From positions 6,011,357 to 6,075,356 of the forward strand of contig NC_089863.1 of assembly GCF_036373705.1 (NCBI RefSeq): a stretch of 64,000 nucleotides of DNA. Direction: 5' to 3'. The notes beneath the pieces were generated by a model that ran no database searches, was not told the origin of the DNA, and saw only the letters and a list, made by a program, of their open reading frames with translations. Shown one piece after another: positions 47,256-63,460 of this stretch (position 1 is its first letter; each line of letters begins with the position of its first letter). Source of the stretch: Amia ocellicauda (taxonomy: Eukaryota > Chordata > Actinopteri > Amiiformes > Amiidae). A program made the position numbers and the translations under genes.

Positions 47256-48838
47256 CTGTGGGTTTGATTGACAGTCAGTCAGTGTGTCAGTCAACCATTT
47301 CAGTGCAATCAATCAGTAAATCAGTATATCAGTTAACTCAGTCAGCTCTTCAGCCAGTCAGTGTACCAGAAACAGACACACACAACGACACAGAAAGATA
47401 ATTAATCAGACAAACTAATAACACACACAAACAATCACTGACACAGACAGCGAGACTAAGACTTATAAACAGACAGGAAGCTCGACAGACAGACCAACTG
47501 ACAGACTGACAGGTATTGCTCACCTGGCTCACACAAGACTGTGTACTATCTCTTCCTATTTCTTTCCCTTTCTTTCTCTCGTTTAGGTCTTCCTCCTGAA
47601 CCAGGAAATAAAAAGCTCTCCCCCCTTCCCTTACTTACTCACACCCGTTTCTACCACCCACTTTCTTTCTCTCTCCCTCCCTCCCTCCCTCAGTTTGTGT
47701 CTCATGCAATAACTGTGGGTTTGTGTGTGTGTCTCTCTGTCTGGGTATTTTGCTCTTTGCGTAACTAGCTGTTAACGTGTCCCGACGTTGCAAACATGCC
47801 CCTTCCTTAAAACCTGACTCATCAAGTTTATCCCCCAAAAAAAGGAAAAGAAAACTTCAAGTTTCTCCAAGTAAAGACGGAGAGAGAGAGAGAGAGAAGA
47901 GGAGGAGGAGGAGGAGGAGGGGAATAAACAAGGTGTCCAATTTCAGACTTGATTCAAACCAGATGACAACAGAGAGGCAGACAGCATTGAATTCCAAGTC
48001 CGAGTCCACTTCTATGTGCGTTTTCTATTTCTAAACGTCTCCCACCAAACTAACGAGGGGGTCAATCCGGCGTGACTTTATTTTGTGCACCGTCCATTTT
48101 CACGCATTGCATGGCGTCTTTTCGTCTGGAAACAATAAAAACGGCAACTGATTTTCCGTGCGTCTTTTCTTTAACAAAGTGCTAGATTTGCAATGTGCAT
48201 TTTTCTTTTCTTTTTTCTAGAATAAACGTCGCTAGGAGATTTAGCAGAAAAAGTTAACTACATATTTACAGTCGAGTAAACACACTTACACACACAAACT
48301 AACTTACCGACACTTATTTCATTCCGTTTAGAGACCAGTGCCTGTATTCCCACCGTCTGCTTTCTGTTACCAAATAACCCCCCTTGTTGTGCCGGATTGG
48401 TGCTGGTAATAGAGAGGAAGGGGTTATTTCTTCAGCTCTACCTCCACGTAGTCTCCTCTCACCTGGGTGTAAACTGAGCCCCCGGGTCTCTCACTCCCCC
48501 CACTTCTCTCACACACCTCCGTCCCGCGTCACTGGCACTGCGTCTTTAATGGTCGTGTTAGGAATACATTAGTGGGTTGTTTTCTTATGTGTTACTGATC
48601 TTGTTTATTATTTTTACGTTCAATATCTGAGAAGACAAACAATAAGAAACTTGTCAACTCTTTTCGCAAATGCATCTCCGGTCTTCACCGCTAGAGGCGC
48701 TAGTCAGCCAAACGAAGTACTACTCCTTTATTTGAAACTACACTGAATGCAAAAGCAACAAGCGACATCAAAGATTATACTGAGTTGCTGTTCATATAAG
48801 AAAATAATTCAATTTAAATAAATTGATTAGGCCCTAAT
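47256..48838. other. 5' region of the SCHIP1-like gene, no certain exon
   Basis: Contains CAGT-type repeats (47270-47365), unique sequence, and GA/GAG repeats at 47880-47920. On the minus strand two good donors (GAGCCAG|GTGAGC near 47522 and TTTACACCCAG|GTGAGAG near 48462) could end 5' exons, but neither extends an in-frame coding sequence with certainty. Promoter not located. Confidence 0.4.
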
Positions 48839-48839
48839 C

Positions 48840-50225
48840 TATGGATTTTTGGTGGACATTCCTGCAGTCAGCATGCCATTCACATAAGAACATAAGGAGG
48901 CCATTTGCCCCATCATGCTCGTTTTAAATGTTCCCAAATTTTCAGCTTCTACCACATCACTGGGGAGTTTGTTCAGATTGTGACGCCTCTCTGTGTAAAG
49001 AAGTGTCTCCCGTTTTCCGTTTTGAATGCCTTGAAGCCCAATTTCCATTTGTGTCCCCCGGTGCGTGTGTCCCTGCTGATCTGGAAAAGCTCCTCTGGTT
49101 TGATGTGGTCAATGCCCTTCATGATTTTGAAGACTTGGATCAAGTCCCCACGTAGTCTCCTCTGTTCCAGGGTGAAAAGGTTCAGTTCCTCAGTCTCTCA
49201 GTAGGACATTCCCTTCAGACCTGGAATAAGTCTGGTTGCTCTCCTCTGAACTGCCTCTAGAGCAGCGATATCTTTCTTGAAGTGTGGAGCCCAGAACTGC
49301 ACACAGTATCCAGATGAGCTCTAACTAGTGCATTGTACAGTCTGAACATCACTGCCCTCGTTCTCAATTCTACACTTTTGATAATATACCCTAACATTCT
49401 GTTTGCCTTTTTTATTGCTTCCCCACATTGTGTGGATGGAGAAAGTGAGGAGTCCACATAGACTCCTTGGTCTTTCTCATGCGTTACTTCATCTAGTTCT
49501 GTTCCTCCCATAGTGTAATTATAGTGGACATTTTTGTTACCTGCATGTAATACCTTGCACTTGTCCACATTGAATTTCATCTGCCAGGTGTCGGCCCACA
49601 ACTGAATATTATCCAAGTCCCTTTGAATAGCCTGTGCTGAGCCACCTATTTTAGTATCATCTGTAAATTTGACAAGTTTGCTAACTATCTCAGAGTCCAG
49701 ATCATTAATATAGATTAGAAAAAGCAAAGGCCCTAGTACTGATCCCTGTGGAACTCCACTAACAACCTCACTCCAGTTAGAAGTGACTCCTCTAATCAAC
49801 ACCCTCTGCTTCCTATACATCAACCAGTTCATAATCCATCTACTTACATTACCCTGAATGCCTACAGCTTCCAATTTGAGGATCAGTCTTTGGTGTGGAA
49901 CCTTATCAAAAGCTTTACAAGTGATGCAGGTGAGACTGATTGGTCTGTAATTTCCTGGCTCAGTTTTGTCCCCTTTCTTGTGGATTGGTATGACATTTGG
50001 TGTCTTCCAGTCAGTTGGCACATCCTCTGTTCTAATTGTCATTTGGAATATTGAGTTAGTGGCCTAGAAATAATTTCCACATTTGCCACCTCTTGTTTGT
50101 TTTCCAAGATACTTCAATTTTTGCCCTTTGTTTCACTTCCTCCTTTATTGACCTCTTGCTGTTGTAGTATTGAAAAAAGCTCTTTGCATTCGTTTTAGCT
50201 CCAAGAGCTATGTTTCTTTATATTT
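48840..50225 (-). mobile_element. Decayed non-LTR retrotransposon (CR1/jockey-type LINE), RT and 3' end
   Basis: The minus-strand frame 50042-49257 has RT blocks NVIPIHKKGDK, GNYRPISLTCI, KAFDKVPHQRL, SGVPQGSVLGPLLFLIYINDL, KLVKFTDDTKIGGS and WQMKFNVDKCKVLH. The metal-binding block reads FTDD for the usual FADD, and about 45-50 residues between PISLTCIT and KAFDKVPH are missing. Downstream, broken frames include IQVFK-like and GIQNGKRETLLYTERRHNLNKLPSDVVEA, the typical 3' end of these elements. Upstream of 50042 a KTNAKSFFQYYNSK-like linker continues to about 50225. The endonuclease is absent (5' truncation). Inactive. Confidence 0.88.
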
Positions 50226-50602
50226 CCCTTTGCTTTCCTGAACATGTAAATCTGTGACATTGTGTTGTGTGATAAAACTACACAATTTAGAGTGACCTTT
50301 AATTGTTCCCAGCACAAGGTACACCTGTGTAATGATCAAGCTGTTTAATCAGCTTCTTGATGCAACACCTGTCAGATGGCTGGATTATCTTGGCGACTAA
50401 CCTGACTAACAAGGATGTAGACAAATATGTGCACAAAATATGAATGAAATTAGCTTTCTGAGTGTTTGGAAAATGTCTGGGATCTTTCATTTCAGCTTAT
50501 GAAACATGGGACCAACTCTGTACATCTTGCATTGATATTTTTGTTCAGTTTATTATTCTGCTATGAATTTAAAATAGTATATATTGTTGACGATACCATT
50601 GT

Positions 50603-50633
<31 letters not shown>

Positions 50634-51284
50634 TTTTATAATAAAATAAAATTCTATAAACTACTGACAACATTTCTCCCAAATTCCAAATAAAAATATG
50701 AATGGAATGGAATGGCTGCCATACATGTAGAGATGCTGATTTAAGAAACAATTGCAGTGGTCTCTTAATTTTTTCCAGAGCTGTATCTTCTAAAGTTTCT
50801 GGAGAAAACAAAACAAAACATGAATTACAGATTCCTCCTGCTCGTGCAGATACATTAAATATTCAACAGTTTCAGGTTGAGCTGTATTCTGGTTGGTCAT
50901 AATTCTCAAGATGCTCTGGACTATTCTCTCAATTTTTAGCTCAGTGTGGAGACAGAGATGTTTACTTTATATAAGTAATGATTGTACAACCATAGTGTGG
51001 TGTAACAGAACATATTTTTTCCCCCTACAGAGACAGAGAAAGAGAGGTAGAGAGAGAGTCTGAAAGTACTTGCTGGATAGTGTAAAAGGGAGAAGGAGAG
51101 AAGTGTGAAGGCAGAGGTGACAGGAAGCTAGAGGGAAGAATGACAGAGGGAGAGAGAGAAAGAGAGGTGCTCAGTGCTATTATTGGTCTGTTTTTGTGTG
51201 TGTGTGTACTTTGCCATGTTAAGTAGCAATACTTCCATAAGCTTAAACCTGAGAGAGAGAGAGCGCAAGAGAGGGAGAGGGAAA
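50226..51284. other. No gene seen
   Basis: AT-rich sequence with (ATA)n at 50604-50634, then GA-rich words from 51030 to 51280. Confidence 0.5.
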
Positions 51285-51402
51285 GGGAGAGGGAGGTGGG
51301 GGTGCTTTTTGTAGTTGGATGTTTTGCAATGGAAAGTTATGCTCTACTGATGAAGCATCACTAAACAGCCCAGTAACACACTGTGCACCTCCTCCACTGA
51401 CT
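51285..51402 (+). repeat. Inverted copy of the AChE last-intron segment
   Basis: About 115 bases match the reverse complement of 54410-54530 (GAGGTGGGGGTG.TTTTTTGTAGTTG, GATGTTTTGCAATGGAAAGT, TATGCTCTAC.GATGAAGC, AAACAGCCCAG.AACACACTG) with only a few differences. Confidence 0.85.
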
Positions 51403-52771
51403 ATGGAATGAGCTGAAACATAGATAGAGAAAAAGGGACAGTCAGAGGGAGAGGGAGGAAGAGAGAGTAATAGTGAGAGAGGCAGAGAGAAATAGAGACA
51501 GACACACTGAAAGAAATAGCAACACGGGGAGGGTCAGAGACACACAGAGAGACAGACGCCAAAAGAGAGTCAGACACACAGAGAAAGACTCAGAGGGAAA
51601 TAAAGTCAGGCAGCTGTCTGAATTTTTCTGATCAGGTTGGTTTATTTTGCTTGGCGGTTGGTGGGCTGGTGGCAGGTGGAGGGGGCGGGGACACAAAGAG
51701 CACCATGCAGAGGATTTGGTACAACAGCAGTCAATCAGGGGCAGTTTGGCACAGAGAGCAATGTCTGGAATCTCCATAGAAAAACGAAAAACGAATAAAG
51801 AAACAAAGGGCACAGAAGGCAGGCTGGAGTCAAAGCAAAGGGGCCTACGCGGTGGGAAACGGTTCCATCTAGTGGCGAACTGAAGAACACCAGCTACACA
51901 AACTCAGGGTTAATATGGCCCATTACAGATGTTTATTGGCAACGATATACTGACCAGGACAGCACAGAAAACGATATCTGTTTGGTGCCAGCTATGGCTG
52001 TTTATAGACACTCTGCCACCAACCGACACCGCCCACTTGAGCAAGAACTCCCCTGTCAGAAAATACCACAATGGACCGTCCCATGCGTTTTAGACCAACA
52101 GATGTTTGGGTCATACCATTAGTCGACACGTTTTGGGGTTGTTTCCCCCACAAGCAGCTTGTAGTTCCGCGGTGTCGCCGCCAGACGGAGCCAAAAACAC
52201 AACAGGAAGCGAGAGACCAAATCTGCTTCAGTGCGGGTCTGTATTTGGCAACTATCCTCCCCACACACAGACCCCCGCCAGAAAAGAAAATCGCGATTGA
52301 GAAGGAAAAAACTAAACAAAACAAAACAGCATTGAAATCGATATCATCAATCGTATAGGGGATATAACAGGTAGTTTTAAATGCAAACGCACTAAAAATA
52401 TAAAATATGGCACTTTACAATTCACATTTCCCAGACATTGCCATAATAATTATGAACATCATTATAATAACAGGTAATAAATAGATTGTTGTATTTAAAT
52501 ATTAAATATCTTCAATAATTATTATGTTCTATTATTGCTAACATCATAATCGTAATTATATGTCGGAGTTTGCTATAATCAATCATTACTGAAAGTCTAC
52601 ACGGCGGCACGCAGCTATATTACAAGTAGATAACAGTCACGATATTGGAGGGGGCGGGGTCACATAAAGGGGGCGGTCTGGGGCATGCACGAAGGGTTTC
52701 TATTGGAGGAGGGCAACGGCGGGAGCCTCCTATTGGCCGAGAGGCGCTTGAGCGGCTGTCATTCACAGACA

Positions 52772-52818
<47 letters not shown>

Positions 52819-53469
52819 AAAGAAAATAAAAATCCGGTTTGTGGTATTTATAGACGATACTGTCATAAAATTGTTGCTGTCTATCTGTCTCACTCATATA
52901 TATATATGTATATATATATGACAGATAGATAGAAGATCGTTTTTTATTTTTTTATGCTTAAAGTTGAACAGTTCTCAACCAATTCCAAGGGAAAGTGGGA
53001 GGGACCTGCCTGGGACCTGCAACCAGTCAAACGGCGCCCTTGGAGACCATTGGACCAATCAAAACACATGCTGGGATCCCGACCACGCTGGAGGGTTTTA
53101 CCGGACAGGGACAGACAGACAGACCAATATGAACACAGACACAGACAGACAGACACCCATAGAATGAGAATGAAACCCGTAACTATTAAGAGATTGGATA
53201 GACAGCAGGTAGTATTTTGAACAGGATAAACCCATAAATATAAGTGAGGTTGGATGGTCAGTCAGACAGACAAAATCGAACCCGTTACAGCTTCAAAGCA
53301 TACTGTGTGTGTGTGTGTGTGTGTGTTTGTTTATATATTGTGTAGGATCGGTGCATGTCAAGGCATCTTCTAGCTCTCCTCCCTCTCCTACCTAGCGCTC
53401 CCTCTCCTTCCTCCTTCTCCCTCTGCCTCCCTCCCTCCTTCTCCATCACCTTGCATGTGTATGTGTGGG

Positions 53470-53522
<53 letters not shown>

Positions 53523-54228
53523 TGTGAATGTGTGTGACAAGGTACCCAGGATGTACACACACACAGACAGCCTTGTATTGTCAGTGCAGTTGTGTAGTGG
53601 ACACAGAATGTGACACAGTGGCTCCTGTTACTGTTAACCACTGTGGAACTGATATTGGACCCACAGACAGACACACAAACACGCAGACGCACACAGATGC
53701 ACAGAAGTACATAGACACACAAACTGATAAAGATGCACGGACACACAGATGTATAAACACACACAGACAGACACAAAGATGCACAAATACACAGAGACGC
53801 ACATCCACAGACAGACGCACAAACACAGACAGACACGCAGATCCAGGAACGCACACAGATGCACAGACACACACTGACAGAGACAGTCTCACTCAGACAC
53901 ACACAGACAGACCGACCGACCGAGTAAGTAACAGACGAAGATAGGACAGGAAACAGAAGAAGGGAACAGTGTCATCAGCGTTGTCAGTGTACGTGGGATT
54001 CGGGCGTGAAAAAGTGGCCGTTCCTGCAGTCTGAGGCGCACTGACCGACACACTGACTGACGCACTGACCGACGCACCGAGCGGCCCCTCTCACTGCCTG
54101 GCGCGCACACGCACTTGGCAGACACTGACACACTCTCGCTCGCTCGCTCACTCACACCCAGTCAGAAGCAGACACAGTCATCTCTCTCTCTCTCAGGGTT
54201 CAGAGGGAAAGGGGTCAGGGGTCACAGG
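51403..54228. other. Region downstream of ache, no further gene seen
   Basis: Contains GA-rich tracts (51420-51600), a unique block 51630-52600, a CA tract (52763-52817), TA words near 52890, a GT tract (53475-53519), ACAG-rich low complexity (53560-53930) and a CT run at 54181. Minus-strand AATAAA-type signals at about 51641 and 51932 (TTTATT on this strand) could end ache transcripts, which would make much of this 3' UTR; this is a guess. Confidence 0.4.
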
Positions 54229-57450
<3,222 letters not shown>

Positions 57451-57540
57451 GCCGACACACGCCGACACACGCCGACACACGCCGACACACGCCGACACAC
57501 GCCGACACACGCCGACACACGCCGACACACGCCGACACAC
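57451..57540. repeat. Perfect decamer repeat (GCCGACACAC)9
   Basis: Nine exact consecutive copies of the ten-base unit, immediately followed by a degraded copy. Confidence 0.98.
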
Positions 57541-57574
57541 GCTCACAGAGAAGCACTCACTGACACTCACACGG

Positions 57575-57578
<4 letters not shown>

Positions 57579-57656
<78 letters not shown>
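57579..57656. repeat. (CA)n microsatellite, about 38 copies
   Basis: Uninterrupted alternating CA tract in the presumed first intron of ache. Confidence 0.98.
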
Positions 57657-58550
57657 CATTCGAGGGTGGGTGTGTCAGATTGTTTCTCAATGGCTGTCTT
57701 CAACGCAAGCTGTCTGTGTGTGTGTGTCTGTCTGTCTGCCCGCCCCCCTCTTCCTGATATTAATATCCATGGGGATGAACAGCTGGCGGAGAGGAAGTGG
57801 GGGTGAGGAGCTCCCGCCAGAAATAACCCGGGAATGTGTCTGTGGAGTTCACAGGGAGATCTGGTTCGGATCGGGAGAGGTGCCAGGCACTCACACTCAC
57901 ACACAGCATCCCCCTCCGATTTACGGACACACACACACGGCACACCCTTTGCACAAAATACGTTCCCAGTCCCTGTATCAGTGTGTTCAGCCCCACAATG
58001 TCCAGCCTCACTCTGGGCCCGTAACAATGGCATCTGTGGTCCAGACTATCCCTCCACCACACCCACTCCTGTGTCCCCCTCTCTCCTTTCTCTCTACCCT
58101 CCTCCAGCTCTTTTTTATTTTTCCTTCTCCCTTTCCCGCTTCGTCCCTCCCATTCCTGTATCTCGCCTCTGTATATGTTCTCCCAGGTGTCTAACTGTGT
58201 TTGAGTGTGAGAGTCTGTGCATGAGAGTGTGTGTGTGTTTATGTTACAGAGAGTGTATGTCTGTGTCAGTATGTGTGTGTGAGAGAAAGTGTGCATGAGT
58301 GTGTGTGTGTGTGTTTATGTTAGGGAGAGTGTAGGTCTGTGTCAGTATGCGTGTGTGTGTGTGTGTGTGTGTGTGTGAGAGTGTGTGTGTGTCTGCGAGA
58401 GCGAGAGTGTGCGAGAGTGAATGATTCTCTGTGTGTGAGTGTGTGTGTGTTAGAGAGATTGTATGTATGTGTGTGTGTGTTTGTTTGTTTGTATGCAGGT
58501 GTGTGTGTGAGTGTGTGTATGCGTGAATATGTGTGTTTGTTTGTATGTAG

Positions 58551-58609
<59 letters not shown>

Positions 58610-59187
58610 TGTGTCTGTATCTGCGTGAATGGATTGATACTGTACACCTGACAGCACTGTTTATACAACGCACCTTGTGTCAATACTGGGCACACCTGGA
58701 GAATTAATCCTAGTGCTTTTATTCCCTATAAACTGTTTATACTTTGGGCCTGGTATTTAAATACTTTAAATAAAATAAACACGCTGTATATTTTATCAAT
58801 ATACTGTAGATGTGACACGTTAAACACACAGTTTACAATCGTAACGCTGTATACCTGTCCCGGATGGTCTGTAGCCTACTTTTATAAATCTAAGCTGTAT
58901 AGTGTAAACTGCACGTTGAAGAGGAACGGTTTCTGCGTTTACACACGGCGGCCAGTGGCGACCGTAAATCACACTCGCAGGCAGTGCCGTGAAAAAAACA
59001 CGGATCTCGCCACTGTTCAGTATAGGCACAAGCTGTTGTCGACGTTATGGTGGTGATGATAATGCTAATAGAGATGATGCTGATTATTATGATTATGGAA
59101 TCTTCTTAATATGACGAAACAGTTATTTCGAAGGATTTATTGTTTAAAAGTATATTTTGACCACTAGAAAAGGTGTTACTTTTATTG

Positions 59188-59188
<1 letters not shown>

Positions 59189-59270
<82 letters not shown>
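59189..59270. repeat. Perfect (TTA)n-(TAA)n inverted repeat
   Basis: About ten TTA triplets run directly into about sixteen TAA triplets with no spacer, so the two halves are exact reverse complements and can form a long AT hairpin. Confidence 0.95.
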
Positions 59271-59271
<1 letters not shown>

Positions 59272-59471
59272 CGATCTGACGGCAGACGGGGGGTGGTCAC
59301 CTTCATCTTTAAAAGCGCCAGTGGGGCTCATGTGAACAACGGTGTCACCAATACTAATCACCAAGTGCTACTGTTACTGTCTGTGTCGTAAAACTAGAGA
59401 TACTGTAACCACGTGTTTTTCCATGAGCTCTGCACCTGCTGCTGTTGCCAGCAAGACCGCTACTACTGCTG

Positions 59472-59477
<6 letters not shown>

Positions 59478-59536
<59 letters not shown>
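59478..59536. repeat. (TAA)n microsatellite
   Basis: About nineteen uninterrupted AAT/TAA triplets. Confidence 0.95.
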
Positions 59537-59538
<2 letters not shown>

Positions 59539-61383
59539 GTCTCCCGACAGACAGGTACTGTACAGTGGCTTGTTAGGAAGATCGTGACCATATGATCACG
59601 TCGGGTACAAACGTTAAAGATGATTTATTAGAGTGCGCCTGGCCTAGAATACATAACTGCGGAACAGAGCATGCGCAGATTATCAATACTAATATTTATC
59701 ATCATCTGTAGTACACATTAATGTTAAATAGATGTATAACCCCTTCAAGAGTCCATGAGCAGCTATATTAAAACCTGACAGTCCTGCATCATCACAAACT
59801 AAGAGGACACAAAAATAAACCGTCAATGCCACCAAAGGCGTTCACAGTAACTGGGAGCCGATCGGGCCCTTTAAAACCCGTTTCCAGTGGCTGTACACTA
59901 ATAAAACATCAGCTCTGCAGATATGGATTGTAAACATCACTGACAGATAATGAGGTCTAAAATGGATAAAATAAACAGAGCCTGGGCTGGATCCGACATT
60001 TACGGTTATAGATTACATAAAATAAGATAAAACAAAAGAAAAACAGTCCCGATAGGCATGCTGCTGTTTTCATTTCATTTCATAGCAATTAAAGGGAACC
60101 CGAAGCCAAGTCTTGCTTAACTTAGCTAATTAAACTTTAGATCCGATGCCATTGCCTCTTGTAGGCCTACTATTAATATGCTATATAAGCACAAATTGAT
60201 GTTGTGTGCAAAAGTCTGAAGGAAAGAGAGGTTTTGATTTATATGTAGCAGGTTTTTTTAAAACATAAGACGTACTCGACCTGTCACTGCTTACAGATAG
60301 CCTATAAATCCCATATAAACAAGGCTTGGTTTGTATATAAATTCGACCAAAAGAAATAGGGAGAGCTTGGAATAACCACATCTCTAAATTTTGTGAGGCT
60401 TTTCAGCACTTACACGTGTAGCAATTAATGTACTAATTAAATTAATTCCTGCTTAATTTCGATTTCAAGACAGAAAAATACACAAAAACAAAAAAGCTAA
60501 AATACAAACTGCTGATTAACAGAGGACTAGGCAAAGAAATTCATAATGACTTTGGACTGGTGTACATCTAGGAGCTCCATTTCGAAGCATATTATTATGA
60601 TTATTATTATTCGTTTTTTAATATATTTTGTTAGAAAGGAGTGCCAGTCACATTGTAAGATCTTTACAAAGTAAACGAATGTACATGTTCAAAATGTAAT
60701 GATTTGGGAAGGTAGACTGTGTGTGTGTGTGTGTGTGCCTGACTCTCTGTCCTGCTTGACTGAACATTGTGCACAGTCCCCCACTGAACACGCTGCACAC
60801 TCGGCCAGACCCATCATTTCTGAAAACATCAGACACGCACGGCAGCCCAGCAACGGCCATGATGAAGACTTGTCTGTTCTTCTTCGAAAACCCAAGTCCA
60901 CGGCTTCGTTTACTCACTGATGATGATGATGATGATGATGTAATCTTACCATGTTCTCTCGTTTCCTTCTTATGCAAATGCTCACCTACCTCTCTCGCAC
61001 GCACGTGTAAATGATGGCCATTTGTGATGCAATTAAAAGATGATGTTTATTATTGTTATGAGGATGATGCTGGTTATTAATAGCCTACTACTACTATTAC
61101 AACTGAAATCACGAGATATTCGTCATTGTAACGTTTTAATTTCTTGCAAATAATAATCATAACGCAATATTTCACTTTCTTACTCAACAGACCCAAACAC
61201 ACACGCTGATCAGTGTGTGGATCCTCTCAAACAGCGCCAACGACAACCCAAAATAATCAGCCCAAGGTATCTAATCAACAACAACGTCACCTTCCCTGCC
61301 CGTATTTATTTATGCCCCCTTCCCCAAAGACTCCTATGTATAGAAGTGTCGTCTATAACTGTGTACGTCCGGAATGTGCGGCA

Positions 61384-61387
<4 letters not shown>

Positions 61388-61456
<69 letters not shown>
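61388..61456. repeat. (CT)n microsatellite, about 34 copies
   Basis: An uninterrupted CT run followed by a short CA run. Confidence 0.98.
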
Positions 61457-61467
<11 letters not shown>

Positions 61468-61548
61468 TAGATGCGTAGCCTATTCGTACACACATGCAAG
61501 CGTGACCAGTACAGTACATGCATGCAGTGCCATATACTACATATTTTA

Positions 61549-61549
61549 A

Positions 61550-61621
<72 letters not shown>
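61549..61621. repeat. (TAA)n-ACC-(ATT)n inverted repeat
   Basis: About eleven TAA triplets, a 3-base centre (ACC) and about eleven ATT triplets: a second AT-triplet hairpin 2.3 kb from the first. Confidence 0.95.
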
Positions 61622-61679
61622 ACAAATAATGAATTTAAATACATAAATAACCAGGGTTACCCCCAGTAGCTGTACTTAC

Positions 61680-62110
61680 TGTACCACTGCTCGCCCGTCC
61701 GTCCCTCTGTCTGTCTTGGACACTTGTCTGATGTCCGACGCCGCTTCCTCTCCCCGTCTGTGACCGGGCTGAGCGGCGCTCCGACCGGCTGCTCGGTCTC
61801 TCTGTGTGCGGGGCAGGCAGCGGGGCTCGGGGCGTACGGGACGGGACGGGACGGGACGGGACGGCTGGGGGAGCAGGGTGACAGGGATGGGGGAGCGATT
61901 GGGGGGTGACGGCGGCTTTGGCGGCGGCTTCGGCGGCAGGAGGCTGGTCTGTCGCCCGCTGTGCAGAGACGGCGGTGCGGCGCGCTGGGCAGGTGGGCGG
62001 CTGAGCTCGGGTTGATTGTGTGTTACTGCGGTCGCCTCGGCCAGCTCGCTTATAATAAACCCCGTAGAATAAAAAAAAACACGCACACACAGCTGGGTCG
62101 ACTCTCGCGA
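61680..62110 (-). promoter_or_regulatory. CpG island with first-exon donor; candidate ache exon 1
   Basis: A GC/CpG-rich block ends on the minus strand in GGTACA|GTAAGTA, a very good donor (61679-61674). A non-coding first exon in a CpG island, spliced over a few kb to the exon with the ATG, is the normal architecture of vertebrate ache, and this block lies 4.6 kb upstream in the right orientation. A four-fold ACGGG repeat lies at 61838-61862. Minus-strand frames across the block (up to 160 codons) are Ser/Pro/Arg-rich composition shadows. Assignment to ache is inference; it could start another leftward gene. Confidence 0.5.
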
Positions 62111-63460
62111 GAACCACAACCCCCCCCCCTCACCTCCCCTGTCTGGTCATAAATATTCTGCAGCTGCTCCAACGTATACCTTACCCTGGCATTCACTACG
62201 GGCTTTTCACACACACACACACACACACATCAATAAAGAAATAAACCCCGCGTTTAATGAAATGAATGAGTTGGTCTGGACCTCGGCCGGGGCAGCGGAG
62301 AGCCTGTGGCTGCGACATGGGGGCAGCCCGGGGTCCGTGGCCGTGGGAGGGGGCGGGGGTTCCGGTCTAACACACGCTGGATTGCCCGAGGTCTGTTTCC
62401 TGCAGAGCTGCACATGTTCATTTAAGCGCCTTCCTCGCCTGTCTAATGGCTTCTTCTTCCTCCTCCTCCTCCTCCTCCCCCTTGTTGTTCAGGTGCTCTT
62501 GTTTCGGGAACTGGTCGATACAATCCCTGGATCAAATCAGATCAACCATGAACAACAAAAAGCAGAGAAATCAAATCTACTCAAATCAAATCAAATCTAG
62601 TTACAGACATAAGCATCGACTGAGGCCGGGCGAGTCACAGTCCCCACTTATCCACTCCATTCACCTTTTTCCTGGTGTGTATGTGTGTGTGAGTGATGCG
62701 GGACAAAAGTAAGGACACACACACATACAAACACACACACAGAGACTCACTAACACTCACGCACAGACACAGATACACACACACTTGCAGAGACTCACAC
62801 ACAGTCACACACACTAACACTCACACAATCACACACAAACTCAGACTCACACTCTCACACTTATCTGCACTAGCCTAACTCAGTGAGTGATGTGTTGTGA
62901 CTGCTCTGTGTGACTGACAGAGGTCAGGGGGGGTGGGGGGGTGCAGCCTCCATTGATTTTTTTTTCTGACAGACCCACGCTTCTTCTGTCCCTTTCTCAT
63001 CTTTTAATTAAGCTTTCCTGTTAAGTGGGCTCTGGTAATTGATCAAGGCCCCCCGCCCTCCATTTTGGATGGGCCCAAATCAGCAACACGGATTGATTGA
63101 TTGATTGATTGATTGATTGTAAACCCTTCTTACAGGGAAAAGAAGAACACCTGTCTTTCCTTCATTCTAGGCTGACAATCAAGGGTGGGGTTATTTCTGA
63201 CAGTATCTTTTCAACCTATCAAGTAAATCTATGGGTTACAGGCTAAACATATGTTTTACGACTCATGTATTTTAAATATACAAGCTAATAAGGGGGAATT
63301 GTGGAGAATGAAAAATATAAAGATCTCAAATATCTACCAGATATTAAAAAAGCTACTCACATCCATTCAGAAATGGGTTCTGTAGGGCAGTACTGTAGTC
63401 TGATCTGGGGCTAACAACCCCCCCCCACCAGCCCTGCCGCCGGTTGTGTTGAATTAGAAT
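62111..63460. other. No gene seen
   Basis: Contains short CA runs (62210-62230, 62715-62860), a TCC repeat at 62454-62480, ATTG pentamer-like repeats at 63092-63120, and unique sequence. The plus-strand frame 62262-62600 is not recognised and lacks a plausible splice context. Confidence 0.5.

Larger units (their letters stand above)
57657..61387. other. Presumed first intron of ache; no exon seen
   Basis: Contains CT-rich words near 58080, interrupted GT repeats (58200-58610; a segment at 58240-58290 is repeated at 58318-58370), ATA/TTA repeats at 59190-59270 and 59478-59536, and otherwise unique AT-rich sequence. No ORF here has family resemblance. Confidence 0.5.

Noticed and set aside
57834-58657. 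Frames rich in His-Thr or Cys-Val around 58.3 kb
   Set aside because: Interrupted GT/CA repeats; no family resemblance.
61635-62119. Minus-strand frames of 147-160 codons
   Set aside because: Composition-driven frames over a CpG island; a good splice donor lies inside them, which suits a non-coding first exon better.
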